This document shows positions 38,867 to 47,570 of a DNA stretch of 64,000 nucleotides, one piece after another. Both the position numbers and the translations under genes were made by a program. This stretch comes from Legionella birminghamensis (lineage in GTDB: Bacteria > Pseudomonadota > Gammaproteobacteria > Legionellales > Legionellaceae), in contig NZ_UGNW01000001.1 in the NCBI RefSeq assembly GCF_900452515.1, positions 310,001-374,000 of the forward strand. Direction: 5' to 3'. Under the pieces are notes generated by a model, which saw only the letters and a program-made list of their open reading frames with translations, had not been told where the DNA came from and made no database searches. Numbering within the stretch: position 1 is the stretch's first letter; each line of letters begins with the position of its first letter.

Positions 38867-39148
38867 ATGACAACAATCAGTAGTGAAGCCGGCGATACAA
38901 CTTCGTCACTGGCGGCATGTGTGACTCAATCTGTACAGAAATATTTCTCCGAGCTGAAGGGCACTGATCCTGTTGATTTATACCAATTTGTTCTGGAAGA
39001 AATTGAAACACCATTGTTCAAAGCAGTTATGGAACATTGCAAATATAATCAATCGCGCGCTGCAGTGATGCTGGGAATCAGCCGCGGTACATTAAGAACC
39101 AAATTGCGTCGCTATTTCGACGACAAATACGTTGGAACAAGGGATTAA
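38867..39148 (+). CDS. fis: Fis-family nucleoid DNA-binding protein
   Basis: A 93-residue Fis-like regulator. The C-terminal helix-turn-helix is plain in YNQSRAAVMLGISRGTLRTKLRRYF; the N-terminal arm and dimer helices precede it (DLYQFVLEEIETPLFKAVMEH). ATG 38867 is chosen because AAGGAGGAG lies upstream; the frame open to 38819 is not homologous. Fis bends DNA and sets growth-phase and virulence gene expression; Legionella carries several paralogs. The gene is not next to dusB as it is in enterobacteria. Which paralog this is cannot be told here. Confidence 0.9.
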   Translation: MTTISSEAGDTTSSLAACVTQSVQKYFSELKGTDPVDLYQFVLEEIETPLFKAVMEHCKYNQSRAAVMLGISRGTLRTKLRRYFDDKYVGTRD

Positions 39149-39156
39149 TTCAGTAG

Positions 39157-39206
39157 GTTGGGCTATAAAGCCCAACGGTAGTTATAGCTGGGCTTTACAG
39201 CCCAGC
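39157..39206. repeat. Paired palindromes between convergent genes
   Basis: GTTGGGCTATAAAGCCCAAC (39157-39175 region) and GCTGGGCTTTACAGCCCAGC (39187-39206) are two near-identical hairpins with the core GGGCT..A.AGCCC. They lie after the fis-like stop, and the second overlaps the stop codon of the convergent gene. They could serve as a two-way terminator or belong to a REP-like family. Confidence 0.7.
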
Positions 39207-40934
39207 CTGCCTCAGTCTCTCATCTTCTGGTTGTATCTCATCATTTCTGTGGTTACTGAAACAAGAGCTTACTCTTACCATACTATGAAATAATTGGTAA
39301 AAATCCTTTGTAAGCTGATGCCTTCCCCGAATGGCAGTCCATCGATTTTGATTTTTTAGCCCTGCTTCAAAACCAATGTAGCACATCTCATTAAGCATGC
39401 TTACATAATCAACGGGTTCTTTTTTCAAATGCTTTTGGTGAATCGCTACCATTCGGGCCATATTTCGCGGGACTCTTTTATGAGTTATCTCACCATTCCC
39501 TGGATCTTGAATCTGGATGATACTCCCGCCGAAGTATTGTAAAGGCCAGTTACTGCCCTTGATTTTACTGATTACTGTGTTAGCCACTGCTTTTGCGGTG
39601 TAAGAATCAAGCTGCCCAATTTTCTGAATAAGCGTTTCTTGTTTGTGTAATGAATGACTAGTAGATGGATGCTGCTGTTTAATTTCATCTAGTTTTTTTT
39701 CCAATCGCTCTTTTTGCAAAGGTTTCTGCCAAATATAGAGATTCCCAAGATTGGAGATCATTTTATCAAGCAGTTGTTCCGTCCCATTGCTTTGGCTGGT
39801 CCATTCCTGGATGGGGATGGTTTTAAATAAATTCAAATCAGGATCTGATTCAGTAGAACTCGAATAGTCAGGGGGCGTCCATTGGCTGAGATCCAAGGGT
39901 GCGAAATCAATAAGCGCCTGCTGTAAAAGCCGATGATTAGGAACGCAGAAACCATCAATTTCTTTCAAAGAGGCACCTCCGGCCAGAAGGATCTGTTTGC
40001 AAAAATGAAAACAATTATGCAGTGGACCACCCCATAGCCAGGTTTTCTGACACAGCTGCACTAGTTCACGCATTGCCCCATCTGGATTAGGAACATTCAC
40101 CTTTTGAATAGCGATGACCCGCTTTTGCCATTTATCAAGATAGAAATCTCTGAAATGCGCATCGCTAACATAAATTGGATAATTATAAAGTCCATTAATA
40201 TGAACATAGCCCTTGTCTTCTCCCAGATGCAGCAAAGTATGGCCTAATCCCGGTCCTGCGCCAAAACCTGTGGAAACATAGACAATAGAGAAATTGACGG
40301 CCTGCAGTAAATGATGAAGCGGTGGGCGAACATTTCGCGCATTGAAAGGGCTTTCCAAATCGTTTGGATCTGGGTGAAGTTCACTGAGCGGCCATAGATA
40401 GCGCCTTTCTCGAAAAAAACGTCTGTTCTTGCAAATCTGGACAAGATTCAAAATGCTATGCTGTTCTTCATAACTTAGAGATCGTTGTGATTGCAAATAA
40501 GCAAGCAAATGATCACCAAATGATGCGAGATTGTCTCTCAATTCGCCTTTTTCCAATACCATAAACTGTCGGAGCTGGTTCGAAAAATCGACGAAGGTTT
40601 TGTTCTTGTCTATAAAAGGCTTGAGCTGTAAAAGCATGTATTCAAGCAAATCCAAATCGCTGTAAATCCCCAGATTGCGTTTTATGAGAACTTTTAATTT
40701 TTTTTTGAACAATAGCGGGTCATCTCCCACTTCTGCCAGAGTAAAATTTTTTGCAAGAGCCAATTTCTTAATTTGTTTTATGGATGAGGTGGGTTTTATA
40801 TACAAATAAAGGCCTAGCATTGAACGGGTATTGTAAAGAGTAGTAAGGCGTGATTGGGTAATTGGCAGCACACCCGTTTCAGCATCCTTTATGAGCAGGT
40901 TTAGTTTTTCTAATTCAGATTGATAATCAAGCAT
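39195..40934 (-). CDS. Hypothetical protein with LRAT/NlpC-like Cys-His motif, possible effector
   Basis: A 579-residue soluble protein with no family I can name. The N-terminal 200 residues are helical. The middle has GLGHTLLHLGEDKGYVHINGLY (H232, H236, H245, here two short parts) and, 70 residues on, WGGPLHNCFHFCKQILLAGG with C308. The order His then NCxxFC resembles the permuted papain-like fold of LRAT, NlpC/P60 and PPPDE proteins, where NCEHFV holds the nucleophile. A Ser/Asp-rich linker and a C-terminal helical domain follow. If right, it would be a thiol hydrolase or acyltransferase; this is inference. The stop lies inside a palindrome. Confidence 0.65.
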   Translation of the reverse strand: MLDYQSELEKLNLLIKDAETGVLPITQSRLTTLYNTRSMLGLYLYIKPTSSIKQIKKLALAKNFTLAEVGDDPLLFKKKLKVLIKRNLGIYSDLDLLEYMLLQLKPFIDKNKTFVDFSNQLRQFMVLEKGELRDNLASFGDHLLAYLQSQRSLSYEEQHSILNLVQICKNRRFFRERRYLWPLSELHPDPNDLESPFNARNVRPPLHHLLQAVNFSIVYVSTGFGAGPGLGHTLLHLGEDKGYVHINGLYNYPIYVSDAHFRDFYLDKWQKRVIAIQKVNVPNPDGAMRELVQLCQKTWLWGGPLHNCFHFCKQILLAGGASLKEIDGFCVPNHRLLQQALIDFAPLDLSQWTPPDYSSSTESDPDLNLFKTIPIQEWTSQSNGTEQLLDKMISNLGNLYIWQKPLQKERLEKKLDEIKQQHPSTSHSLHKQETLIQKIGQLDSYTAKAVANTVISKIKGSNWPLQYFGGSIIQIQDPGNGEITHKRVPRNMARMVAIHQKHLKKEPVDYVSMLNEMCYIGFEAGLKNQNRWTAIRGRHQLTKDFYQLFHSMVRVSSCFSNHRNDEIQPEDERLRQAGL

Positions 40935-41062
40935 TTATATCCAGAAGCTTTCTACGTTACAGCCTGTAAACGCTCTGTTTGCCGTAAATATTAAATGTCC
41001 AATAATTATCTGTTAATTTCAAATTAAAGTGAATAATTATTTTATCAGTTGATTAATTTGTG

Positions 41063-41100
41063 GGAGTGCTGGCTGAGTTATAATGCATAGCCAGCGCTCC
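41063..41100 (-). terminator. Hairpin after the beta-lactamase gene
   Basis: GGAGTGCTGGCT (41063-41074) pairs with AGCCAGCGCTCC (41089-41100) with one mismatch around a 14-base loop. It lies 15 bp past the stop on the transcribed strand; a weak T-containing tract follows. Confidence 0.5.
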
Positions 41101-41114
41101 AGGCATTGTGGTCT

Positions 41115-41975
41115 TTAATTTGAGAAATAATTATTTAATATGTTCATTGTGATTGGTTTTAATAACTGGCTGCCGAATGGTTTTAAACTACCATCCAATT
41201 TATCGATTGATGCTTGTACCTGTTTGTCAGTTAAATTACTTACGAAAATATATTGTTGATTATTTTTTTGAATAAATCCGACAAACCAGCCATCACGCAG
41301 TTTACTGGGATTGCTTAATCGTTCGTTACGGCCATGTCGACCGGACCCTGTTTTACCGAAATAATCTGCACCGTTATCTAATTTTCCGATATACAAATTT
41401 TCCTTTGTATGTAACACCGCTACGGGCGAAACGGGCAGTTCGTTGCTGAGCATTGATTGTAAGAAATGAAGTTGCTCCATAGCAGAAATTTTTAAGCTGC
41501 TGCTAAGCCAGGCATGGGTGATACCATTATTCATGCCTTGATCTCCATCAAAATTTTGATTGCCATAATCAAAACCTGCCAAATAGTGCTTGATGCGAGC
41601 ATAACCTAATTGGGGAGTAATTTGCTGAGATACCCAAACAACTGAATATTTTAGCCAGCTACTAGGGGTTTGATCGCCTTCATGTTCAGGTATCACCCCT
41701 TTTTTGCCATCCCATTTAAAGACAGTCTCCTGGTTTATGATCCCTTGATTAAAAGCCATTAATGATAAAGCAATTTTGAATGTCGAATCAGGAGAAATTC
41801 TCTGGTTACAATAATTATTCGGATTATATTCACTCACTATTTTATGCTCATTAACGCTGTAAAGAATAAAGCAGGCATCATAGTTTTTAAATAATTCAGA
41901 ATATTCCAGTGTGGTTTTTGCATTCACTTTTATGCAAATTGAGCTAGCTAGGAGGATTAATAATAGTTTGTTCAT
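41115..41975 (-). CDS. Class D (OXA-29-like) beta-lactamase
   Basis: A serine beta-lactamase of 286 residues with a signal peptide (MNKLLLILLASSICIKVNAK). All class D motifs are present: S64-TFK67 in SPDSTFKIAL, S111-VV113 in KYSVVWVSQ, Y137-GN139 in FDYGNQNF, and K208-TG210 in FGKTGSG. It hydrolyses penicillins in the periplasm. The sequence style resembles the chromosomal OXA-29 group of Legionella (Fluoribacter) gormanii. No insertion sequence or integron lies nearby, so it appears to be a resident gene. Flanking gaps are AT-rich. Confidence 0.93.
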   Translation of the reverse strand: MNKLLLILLASSICIKVNAKTTLEYSELFKNYDACFILYSVNEHKIVSEYNPNNYCNQRISPDSTFKIALSLMAFNQGIINQETVFKWDGKKGVIPEHEGDQTPSSWLKYSVVWVSQQITPQLGYARIKHYLAGFDYGNQNFDGDQGMNNGITHAWLSSSLKISAMEQLHFLQSMLSNELPVSPVAVLHTKENLYIGKLDNGADYFGKTGSGRHGRNERLSNPSKLRDGWFVGFIQKNNQQYIFVSNLTDKQVQASIDKLDGSLKPFGSQLLKPITMNILNNYFSN

Positions 41976-42107
41976 TTTAATATTTATTCGATTTGAGGAT
42001 TATGAATGTACAGTAATTTGCAGCAAAAGTAATGATGAAATTTATGTGAATACTCTTCGAGACCCCAGACATCGACTGATAGCTATCACACCAAATGCAT
42101 TAGCTAT

Positions 42108-42218
42108 CGAATCCCCGCGAAAACACCGCGGGGCCCACAGGATGCCTATTCCGGGTATCTGTTTTGTGCCTTTTCATTCTCTATTTTTCGGCCCCGCGGT
42201 CGATGCCGCGGGGATTCG
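42108..42218. repeat. CCCCGCGG palindromic repeat, locus 2
   Basis: In the gene-free stretch 41976-42298, CGAATCCCCGCG at 42108-42119 and CCGCGGGGATTCG at 42206-42218 form an inverted pair, with an extra CACCGCGGGG and CCCCGCGG between them. A TAGCTATC motif (42101-42108) touches its left end, as in locus 3. Apart from this repeat and the AT-rich start of the divergent promoter zone, I see nothing else in the gap. Confidence 0.8.
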
Positions 42219-42298
42219 ATGGTCTGCGCTGCGGTTAGTTGATTAGTTCAGCATTCACCGGGAGCCGATTGCCAGCCCCTCGATCATTCCATCAATGA

Positions 42299-43246
42299 TT
42301 AATCAGCAAACATAGAGCTAACTGATTCTTCAACATTCACCCGCTTGATTGCCTGCGCTAACATGTCAGCCAGGCTGACGGTGCGAATTTTCGGGCATTG
42401 TCTGGCTTTCTCTGATAAAGGAATGGTATCAGTCACTACCACTTCATCAAGAGAGGACTCCATAATATTATTCACTGCAGGACCAGACAGTACAGCATGT
42501 GTAATATAAGCCCTTACGCTGATGGCACCATTCCGTTTCAGCTGAAGTGCAGCTGAGCAGAGAGTGCCTGCGGTGTCGACAATATCATCAATGATAAGGC
42601 AATTTTTTCCGTTTGGTTCGCCGATAATATGCATTACTTCTGACTTGTTAGGGCCGCTTCTTCGTTTATCGATAATTGATAATTCGGCGTCATTCAGACG
42701 TTTGGCCATTGCACGGGCTCGAACCACGCCGCCAACATCAGGGGAGACAACCATCAGTTTATTCAGATTCTGCTGTTTAATATCTTCCAATAGAATTGGC
42801 GTAGAATAAACGTTATCCACTGGCATATAAAAAAAGCCTTGAATCTGATCGGCGTGTAAATCAACGGTTAGTACACGGCAGATCCCCACCGAGGCCATCA
42901 TATCGGCAACGACCTTAGCGGTGATGGGAACCCTGGCAGAACGTACCCTCCTATCTTGTCTGGCATAGCCAAAGTAGGGGACCACTGCAGTGATACGTCC
43001 CGCTGAGGAACGTCTTAATGCATCAGCCATAGTCAATAACTCCATGAGGTTGTCATTGGCTGGGGCGCAGGTGGATTGGATAACAAAAATATCCTTGCCG
43101 CGGACATTCTCAAGGATTTCAACCATGGTTTCGCCATCGCTGAAAGTTCCAACAGAAGCTTGGCCTATAGGAATTTGCAAATAAGTAGCAATACTGAGAG
43201 CCAATTCTGGATTGGCATTGCCTGTAAAGAGCATCATAGTCGACAT
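42299..43246 (-). CDS. prs: Ribose-phosphate pyrophosphokinase (PRPP synthetase)
   Basis: Makes PRPP from ribose 5-phosphate and ATP for purine, pyrimidine, His, Trp and NAD synthesis. It is 315 residues, the normal length. The PRPP-binding loop [18 protein letters not shown], the [11 protein letters not shown] metal motif, and the ATP loop YARQDRR are all present. ATG 43246 ([15 protein letters not shown]) is chosen; a longer frame starts at a non-ATG codon at 43255. It lies after tRNA-Gln and lolB on the same strand, the usual gammaproteobacterial neighbourhood (lolB-ispE-prs), but ispE is not between them here. Confidence 0.97.
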   Translation of the reverse strand: MSTMMLFTGNANPELALSIATYLQIPIGQASVGTFSDGETMVEILENVRGKDIFVIQSTCAPANDNLMELLTMADALRRSSAGRITAVVPYFGYARQDRRVRSARVPITAKVVADMMASVGICRVLTVDLHADQIQGFFYMPVDNVYSTPILLEDIKQQNLNKLMVVSPDVGGVVRARAMAKRLNDAELSIIDKRRSGPNKSEVMHIIGEPNGKNCLIIDDIVDTAGTLCSAALQLKRNGAISVRAYITHAVLSGPAVNNIMESSLDEVVVTDTIPLSEKARQCPKIRTVSLADMLAQAIKRVNVEESVSSMFAD

Positions 43247-43395
43247 GTGTAACAAGCCTTCGATTAGTTTAATCAGTTAACTTAAACACATAGCAGAAGA
43301 CAGCCAGAAAGATATAATTATTATTTTAGCGATCCGGTGAACGCATCCTTCCCGGTTATCTTCTGCCGTCTGTTTACTTGAATTAACAAGAAAAA

Positions 43396-43470
43396 TGGCT
43401 GGGGTGCTAGGATTCGAACCTAGGTATGCAGGGATCAAAACCCTGTGCCTTACCACTTGGCGACACCCCA
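43396..43470 (-). tRNA. tRNA-Gln (anticodon TTG)
   Basis: A 75-base cloverleaf on the minus strand beginning TGGGGTGTCGCCAAG, with the anticodon arm CAGGGTTTTGATCCCTG (anticodon TTG), the T arm GGTTCGAATCC and an encoded CCA end. The acceptor stem pairs TGGGGTG with CACCCCA. It reads CAA codons and sits between lolB and prs, a place where tRNA-Gln is often found in gammaproteobacteria. Confidence 0.96.
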
Positions 43471-43632
43471 ATAAACTTTAGATTCCTTCATTGAGACATT
43501 GAGCGCTTCGCTGCAATGTGCTGCGTATTTTGCAGATAAATCGCATCGATGTCAATGATGATATCTTAAAAATTTTTCCTGCTGTCAAAAACTATAGAAG
43601 ACGCGGGAAAAAAAAGCGAATACCCGTACTGC

Positions 43633-43660
43633 ACAGCCCGCTTGCAAGCAAACGGGCTGT
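43633..43660 (-). terminator. Hairpin after lolB
   Basis: ACAGCCCG (43633-43640) and CGGGCTGT (43653-43660) form an 8-bp stem, and the loop contains CTTGCAAG, itself a palindrome. It starts 5 bp after the lolB stop. On the transcribed strand an eight-T run follows about 20 bases later. Confidence 0.55.
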
Positions 43661-43664
43661 ACTG

Positions 43665-44414
43665 TTAGACTTTCCAGCGCTTGATAATAAATTTGATAAA
43701 TACGCCATTGCCCTGGAGTTTGATCTGGCTGGGCAAGTAGGCATTGCCTGCTTTGGTATAACCCAAATATTGAATGGTATAGCCTGCCTGCCTCAAGAGA
43801 CTCAGATAACCGGAGGAGTCTTTTACGGCTGACTGTACTTTGCCAGGGGCGGGTACGCCGCGTACCCAATAATAGAGGCTGCTTACTGGCAAACGAACGC
43901 CGGTTTGCTGCAGCAACAGCTGTTCGGCATTACTGGAGCTTGCCGATTTTGGACCGTCACGGAAACTAACTTGCCCGCCTTGTTTTTGAATCAGCACTGT
44001 ACCGCTGCCCAGAGGTCCGAACAGTCGAATCTGATAATTGCTGGCTCCGCGTTGAACCCAGTTCACTGAGGCGCTCCAGGCTTTATTTTTGCTTCGAGCC
44101 GCCATCGCCCCGGATACTTCCCAGGAGGAAATGGAATTCGCTGCCGTTTTAGCCACTGCGGTGCTGCTGTTTGCTTTTTCTGCTCTTGCGTTTTTACCGA
44201 TTACGCCTTTTCCTGCGTCGGTAGTTTTTCCATCATTAGTAATTACATTTTTTGCATTCTTGAGATCCGGGACGGATGGCGGGATTGAGGAGTCTGCTGG
44301 AGGCGGCTCAGCAGCTGCCAGTGTGTCTGGCTGCATCTCGGCGACCGGCGGCTTGGGGGCACAGGCAGCAAGGCAGACAAGTGATATGAATCCTAAATAT
44401 TTTAATGCATTCAT
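43665..44414 (-). CDS. lolB: Outer-membrane lipoprotein receptor LolB
   Basis: Inserts lipoproteins delivered by LolA into the outer membrane. It is 249 residues, longer than the usual 200-210. The start ATG 44414 gives the lipoprotein signal MNALKYLGFISLVCLAAC (lipobox LAAC, Cys18, followed by Ala for outer-membrane sorting). The open frame back to 44579 would overlap coaD. Residues 25-110 are a Pro/Ala/Lys-rich spacer, which accounts for the extra length. The LolB fold follows: WEVSGAMAARSKNKAWSASV, RLFGPLGSGTVLI, LYYWVRGVPAPG, and a final strand GVFIKFIIKRWKV. Confidence 0.93.
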   Translation of the reverse strand: MNALKYLGFISLVCLAACAPKPPVAEMQPDTLAAAEPPPADSSIPPSVPDLKNAKNVITNDGKTTDAGKGVIGKNARAEKANSSTAVAKTAANSISSWEVSGAMAARSKNKAWSASVNWVQRGASNYQIRLFGPLGSGTVLIQKQGGQVSFRDGPKSASSSNAEQLLLQQTGVRLPVSSLYYWVRGVPAPGKVQSAVKDSSGYLSLLRQAGYTIQYLGYTKAGNAYLPSQIKLQGNGVFIKFIIKRWKV

Positions 44415-44480
44415 TGCATGTCCCTTAGAAGATGATGGTAGTGAATCCAATGAGCAGCAAGATATGGATAGTCTTTTTAA

Positions 44481-45008
<528 letters not shown>

Positions 45009-45010
45009 CG

Positions 45011-46723
45011 ATGAAGGGAATGGTTTTCTCGATATGTATACTGATTTCAGGTCTGTCACTGGCCGCTGCAATTCATGATAAACCCGCTGGTTATGCCGTT
45101 GCCTCGGCCCATCCTCTGGCAACAAATGCCGGTCTTGAAATATTGGCGAAGGGTGGTAATGCCTTTGATGCAGTGATTGCTGTCAGTGCGTCCCTGGCTG
45201 TTGTTGCCCCCTATCATAGCGGTTTAGGCGGTGGCGGATTCTGGTTGTTGCATCGGGCAGAGGATAAAAAAAATACACTTATTGATGGACGGGAAGTTGC
45301 CCCGCTTGCGGCACATAAAAAGATGTTCTGGGATGAAAATGGTAAATTGATTCCTGAGCTTTCATTAAACGGGGGGTTGGCGGCAGCAATCCCCGGCGAG
45401 CCGGCAGCACTTGCGTATATCGCCTCGCATTATGGGCGTTTACCTCTATCTGAGAGCCTCGCCCCGGCAATCAGGCTTGCGGAGGAGGGTTTCACGGTCG
45501 ATGTGCACTTTTATCAGTTTTCAACCATGAGCGACCGCCTGGAACAAATGCGAAAGTATCCTGCAACAGCAAAAGTGTTTTTGCACGAAAACGGTGATCC
45601 CTATACCTTGGGTGAATCTTTGAAACAGCCTGATTTGGCCAAAACCCTGAGACTGCTGGCCGCTAAAGGGCAACAGGGATTTTACCAGGGAGAAATTGCT
45701 GAAAAACTGGTGAATGGCGTAAAATCTGCCGGGGGGATCTGGACTTTAAACGATCTGGCGAAATACCAGGTGAAGGAGCGTGAGCCTCTGCAAGGCGCAT
45801 TCCATAACATGCTTGTTGTTACCGTGCCGCCCCCTTCAGCGGGTGGTGTTGAGCTGCTGACGATGCTAAATATACTAAGCGCTTTTCCCCTGGAATCCCT
45901 CGGGCGGGTGCAATGGATCCATCATGTGGTGGAAGCCATGAGACTGGCCTATTGGCAGGCAAACCAGACACTTGCCGATCCCGATTTTGTCAAAATCCCG
46001 GTAAACCGTCTGGTTTCTGCTAAAGAAGCGAAGAAATTGCGCCAGTTTATATCAGCCGATAAAGCAACGCCCAGTCAAACTCTTTCCGAGAGCCGATTTT
46101 TTCACGAAGGGAAAAACACAACCCATATTGCCATACTGGACAAGGAAGGGAATCGGGTTTCTGCAACTCTGAGTGTAAATTACATTTTTGGCTCCAGCGT
46201 GGTGGCCGAAGGGACGGGTGTACTGCTTAACGATGAGATGGACGATTTTTCTGCGATGCCTGGGCAAAAGAATGTTTATGGGCTGGTGGGTAGCGAAATG
46301 AATGTGATTGAACCGGGAAAAAGACCATTATCCAGTATGACGCCAACCTTTCTGGAAATGCCGGGCCGTCTCGCGATTGTTGGAACCCCGGGAGGCAGCC
46401 GCATACCCACCATGGTATTACTGGCAACACTGGCTTTCCATGATTATGGCGGTGCGATTAGTATGGTCTCTGCAATGCGTTTTCATCACCAGTATTTACC
46501 CGACTGGTTGCAATTTGAGCCTGATGCTTTCCCACCCCAGACTCAGGAGCAATTAAAAAAGATGGGTTATCAACTAATGCCTTTGGATCGAAGCTATGGC
46601 GACATGCAGGCGATAACCTGGGATAAACAGAGGAACATTATTATTGCTGCCTCTGATCCAAGGAATATTGGATTGGCAGCGGTTATTTCTCAGACTCCGA
46701 CAGGCTATGGCCTAAAACATTAG
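45011..46723 (+). CDS. ggt: Gamma-glutamyltransferase (glutathione hydrolase)
   Basis: A periplasmic or secreted N-terminal nucleophile hydrolase, 570 residues, made as a precursor that cuts itself. A signal peptide (VFSICILISGLSLAAA) leads. The large-subunit motifs GGNAFDAVIAVSASLAVV and GLGGGGFWLLH are present. The nucleophile Thr starts the small subunit in NTTHIAILDKEGNRVSAT, and the oxyanion loop PLSSMTPTF follows. It removes gamma-glutamyl groups from glutathione and related peptides. The 3' end overlaps the convergent plsC gene by 41 bp. Confidence 0.95.
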   Translation: MKGMVFSICILISGLSLAAAIHDKPAGYAVASAHPLATNAGLEILAKGGNAFDAVIAVSASLAVVAPYHSGLGGGGFWLLHRAEDKKNTLIDGREVAPLAAHKKMFWDENGKLIPELSLNGGLAAAIPGEPAALAYIASHYGRLPLSESLAPAIRLAEEGFTVDVHFYQFSTMSDRLEQMRKYPATAKVFLHENGDPYTLGESLKQPDLAKTLRLLAAKGQQGFYQGEIAEKLVNGVKSAGGIWTLNDLAKYQVKEREPLQGAFHNMLVVTVPPPSAGGVELLTMLNILSAFPLESLGRVQWIHHVVEAMRLAYWQANQTLADPDFVKIPVNRLVSAKEAKKLRQFISADKATPSQTLSESRFFHEGKNTTHIAILDKEGNRVSATLSVNYIFGSSVVAEGTGVLLNDEMDDFSAMPGQKNVYGLVGSEMNVIEPGKRPLSSMTPTFLEMPGRLAIVGTPGGSRIPTMVLLATLAFHDYGGAISMVSAMRFHHQYLPDWLQFEPDAFPPQTQEQLKKMGYQLMPLDRSYGDMQAITWDKQRNIIIAASDPRNIGLAAVISQTPTGYGLKH

Positions 46724-47474
46724 CCGGTTCAGCTGGGGAGGCTTCACTTTCACCAACCAGCTGCTTCATAATTTTGTGAACCCTCTTAACCAGCTCTTCT
46801 TTATTTTCCATACTGTATTGGGATGCATCGACTGCTTCCCCAACGTGGATTTCAGCAACCTGGTTCAGATTGAATTGCATGGTCCGGGCAGGCAGAATAT
46901 CGTATGCGCCGCGAATGCCTATGGGAATGATCATGGCCTGTGCCTGAATGGCAGTAATAAAGGCCCCTTTTTTGAAGGCAGCGAGACGCCCATTTTTTGA
47001 GCGTGTCCCTTCTGGTGCAATCCATATGACGATCCCGCTTTCCATTAGCTTGCGCGCCTCAGCAAGATCTTTAATCGCCTGATGCCGATTATGCCGATCA
47101 ACAAATGGAAATTCCGCCGCTGCCATTCCTTTGCCCATAATCGGGATTCTGGATAATTCCTTTTTGGCCAGCATGCGTATGGAATGATGGGGGAACGCTT
47201 TGAAACCAAGAGGAATATCATACAAGCTCGTATGATTACACATCAGGATGGTAGGCTGGCCTGCAACGGGAGCAACATTATTGGGATTAATTATTTTACA
47301 TTCCACACCAATCAGACGCAGCAGATTATCCGACCAGCGATGAATGACCTGATCAACCCAGGGACGTGTAATGGTTCCACGCCAGTTTTTGACAATAGCG
47401 CGGGCACAGGCACTAGCGGTATAACCCACAGAAATTAGCGAAATCCATAAAGTACGCAGCTTGCTAATCTTCAT
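46683..47474 (-). CDS. plsC: 1-acyl-sn-glycerol-3-phosphate acyltransferase (PlsC-like)
   Basis: Acylates lysophosphatidate to phosphatidate at the inner membrane. At 263 residues it is a normal length. The catalytic HX4D is H81-TSLYD86, the phosphate-binding motif is E155-GTR158, and FPFVDRHNR is the usual third block. A membrane segment covers about residues 8-25. The stop end overlaps the end of ggt by 41 bp on the other strand. It may be one of several acyltransferase paralogs; which chain it prefers is not visible. Confidence 0.9.
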   Translation of the reverse strand: MKISKLRTLWISLISVGYTASACARAIVKNWRGTITRPWVDQVIHRWSDNLLRLIGVECKIINPNNVAPVAGQPTILMCNHTSLYDIPLGFKAFPHHSIRMLAKKELSRIPIMGKGMAAAEFPFVDRHNRHQAIKDLAEARKLMESGIVIWIAPEGTRSKNGRLAAFKKGAFITAIQAQAMIIPIGIRGAYDILPARTMQFNLNQVAEIHVGEAVDASQYSMENKEELVKRVHKIMKQLVGESEASPAEPANVLGHSLSESEK

Positions 47475-47570
47475 AAAAGCTCTAGAGAAAAAAACCTATC
47501 CTGATAATACTTCAAGAAATTCAAATTGTCTCTTGCTAAGTGCTAAGTAAGCTTTAGTGCGCTTCGCTTG

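Noticed and set aside
41911-42246. A 111-codon plus-strand frame across the beta-lactamase start and repeat locus 2
   Set aside because: It runs antisense into the signal peptide of the beta-lactamase and then through a palindromic repeat; no family similarity.
43277-43471. A 64-codon frame over the tRNA-Gln gene
   Set aside because: It is the translation of a tRNA and its flank.
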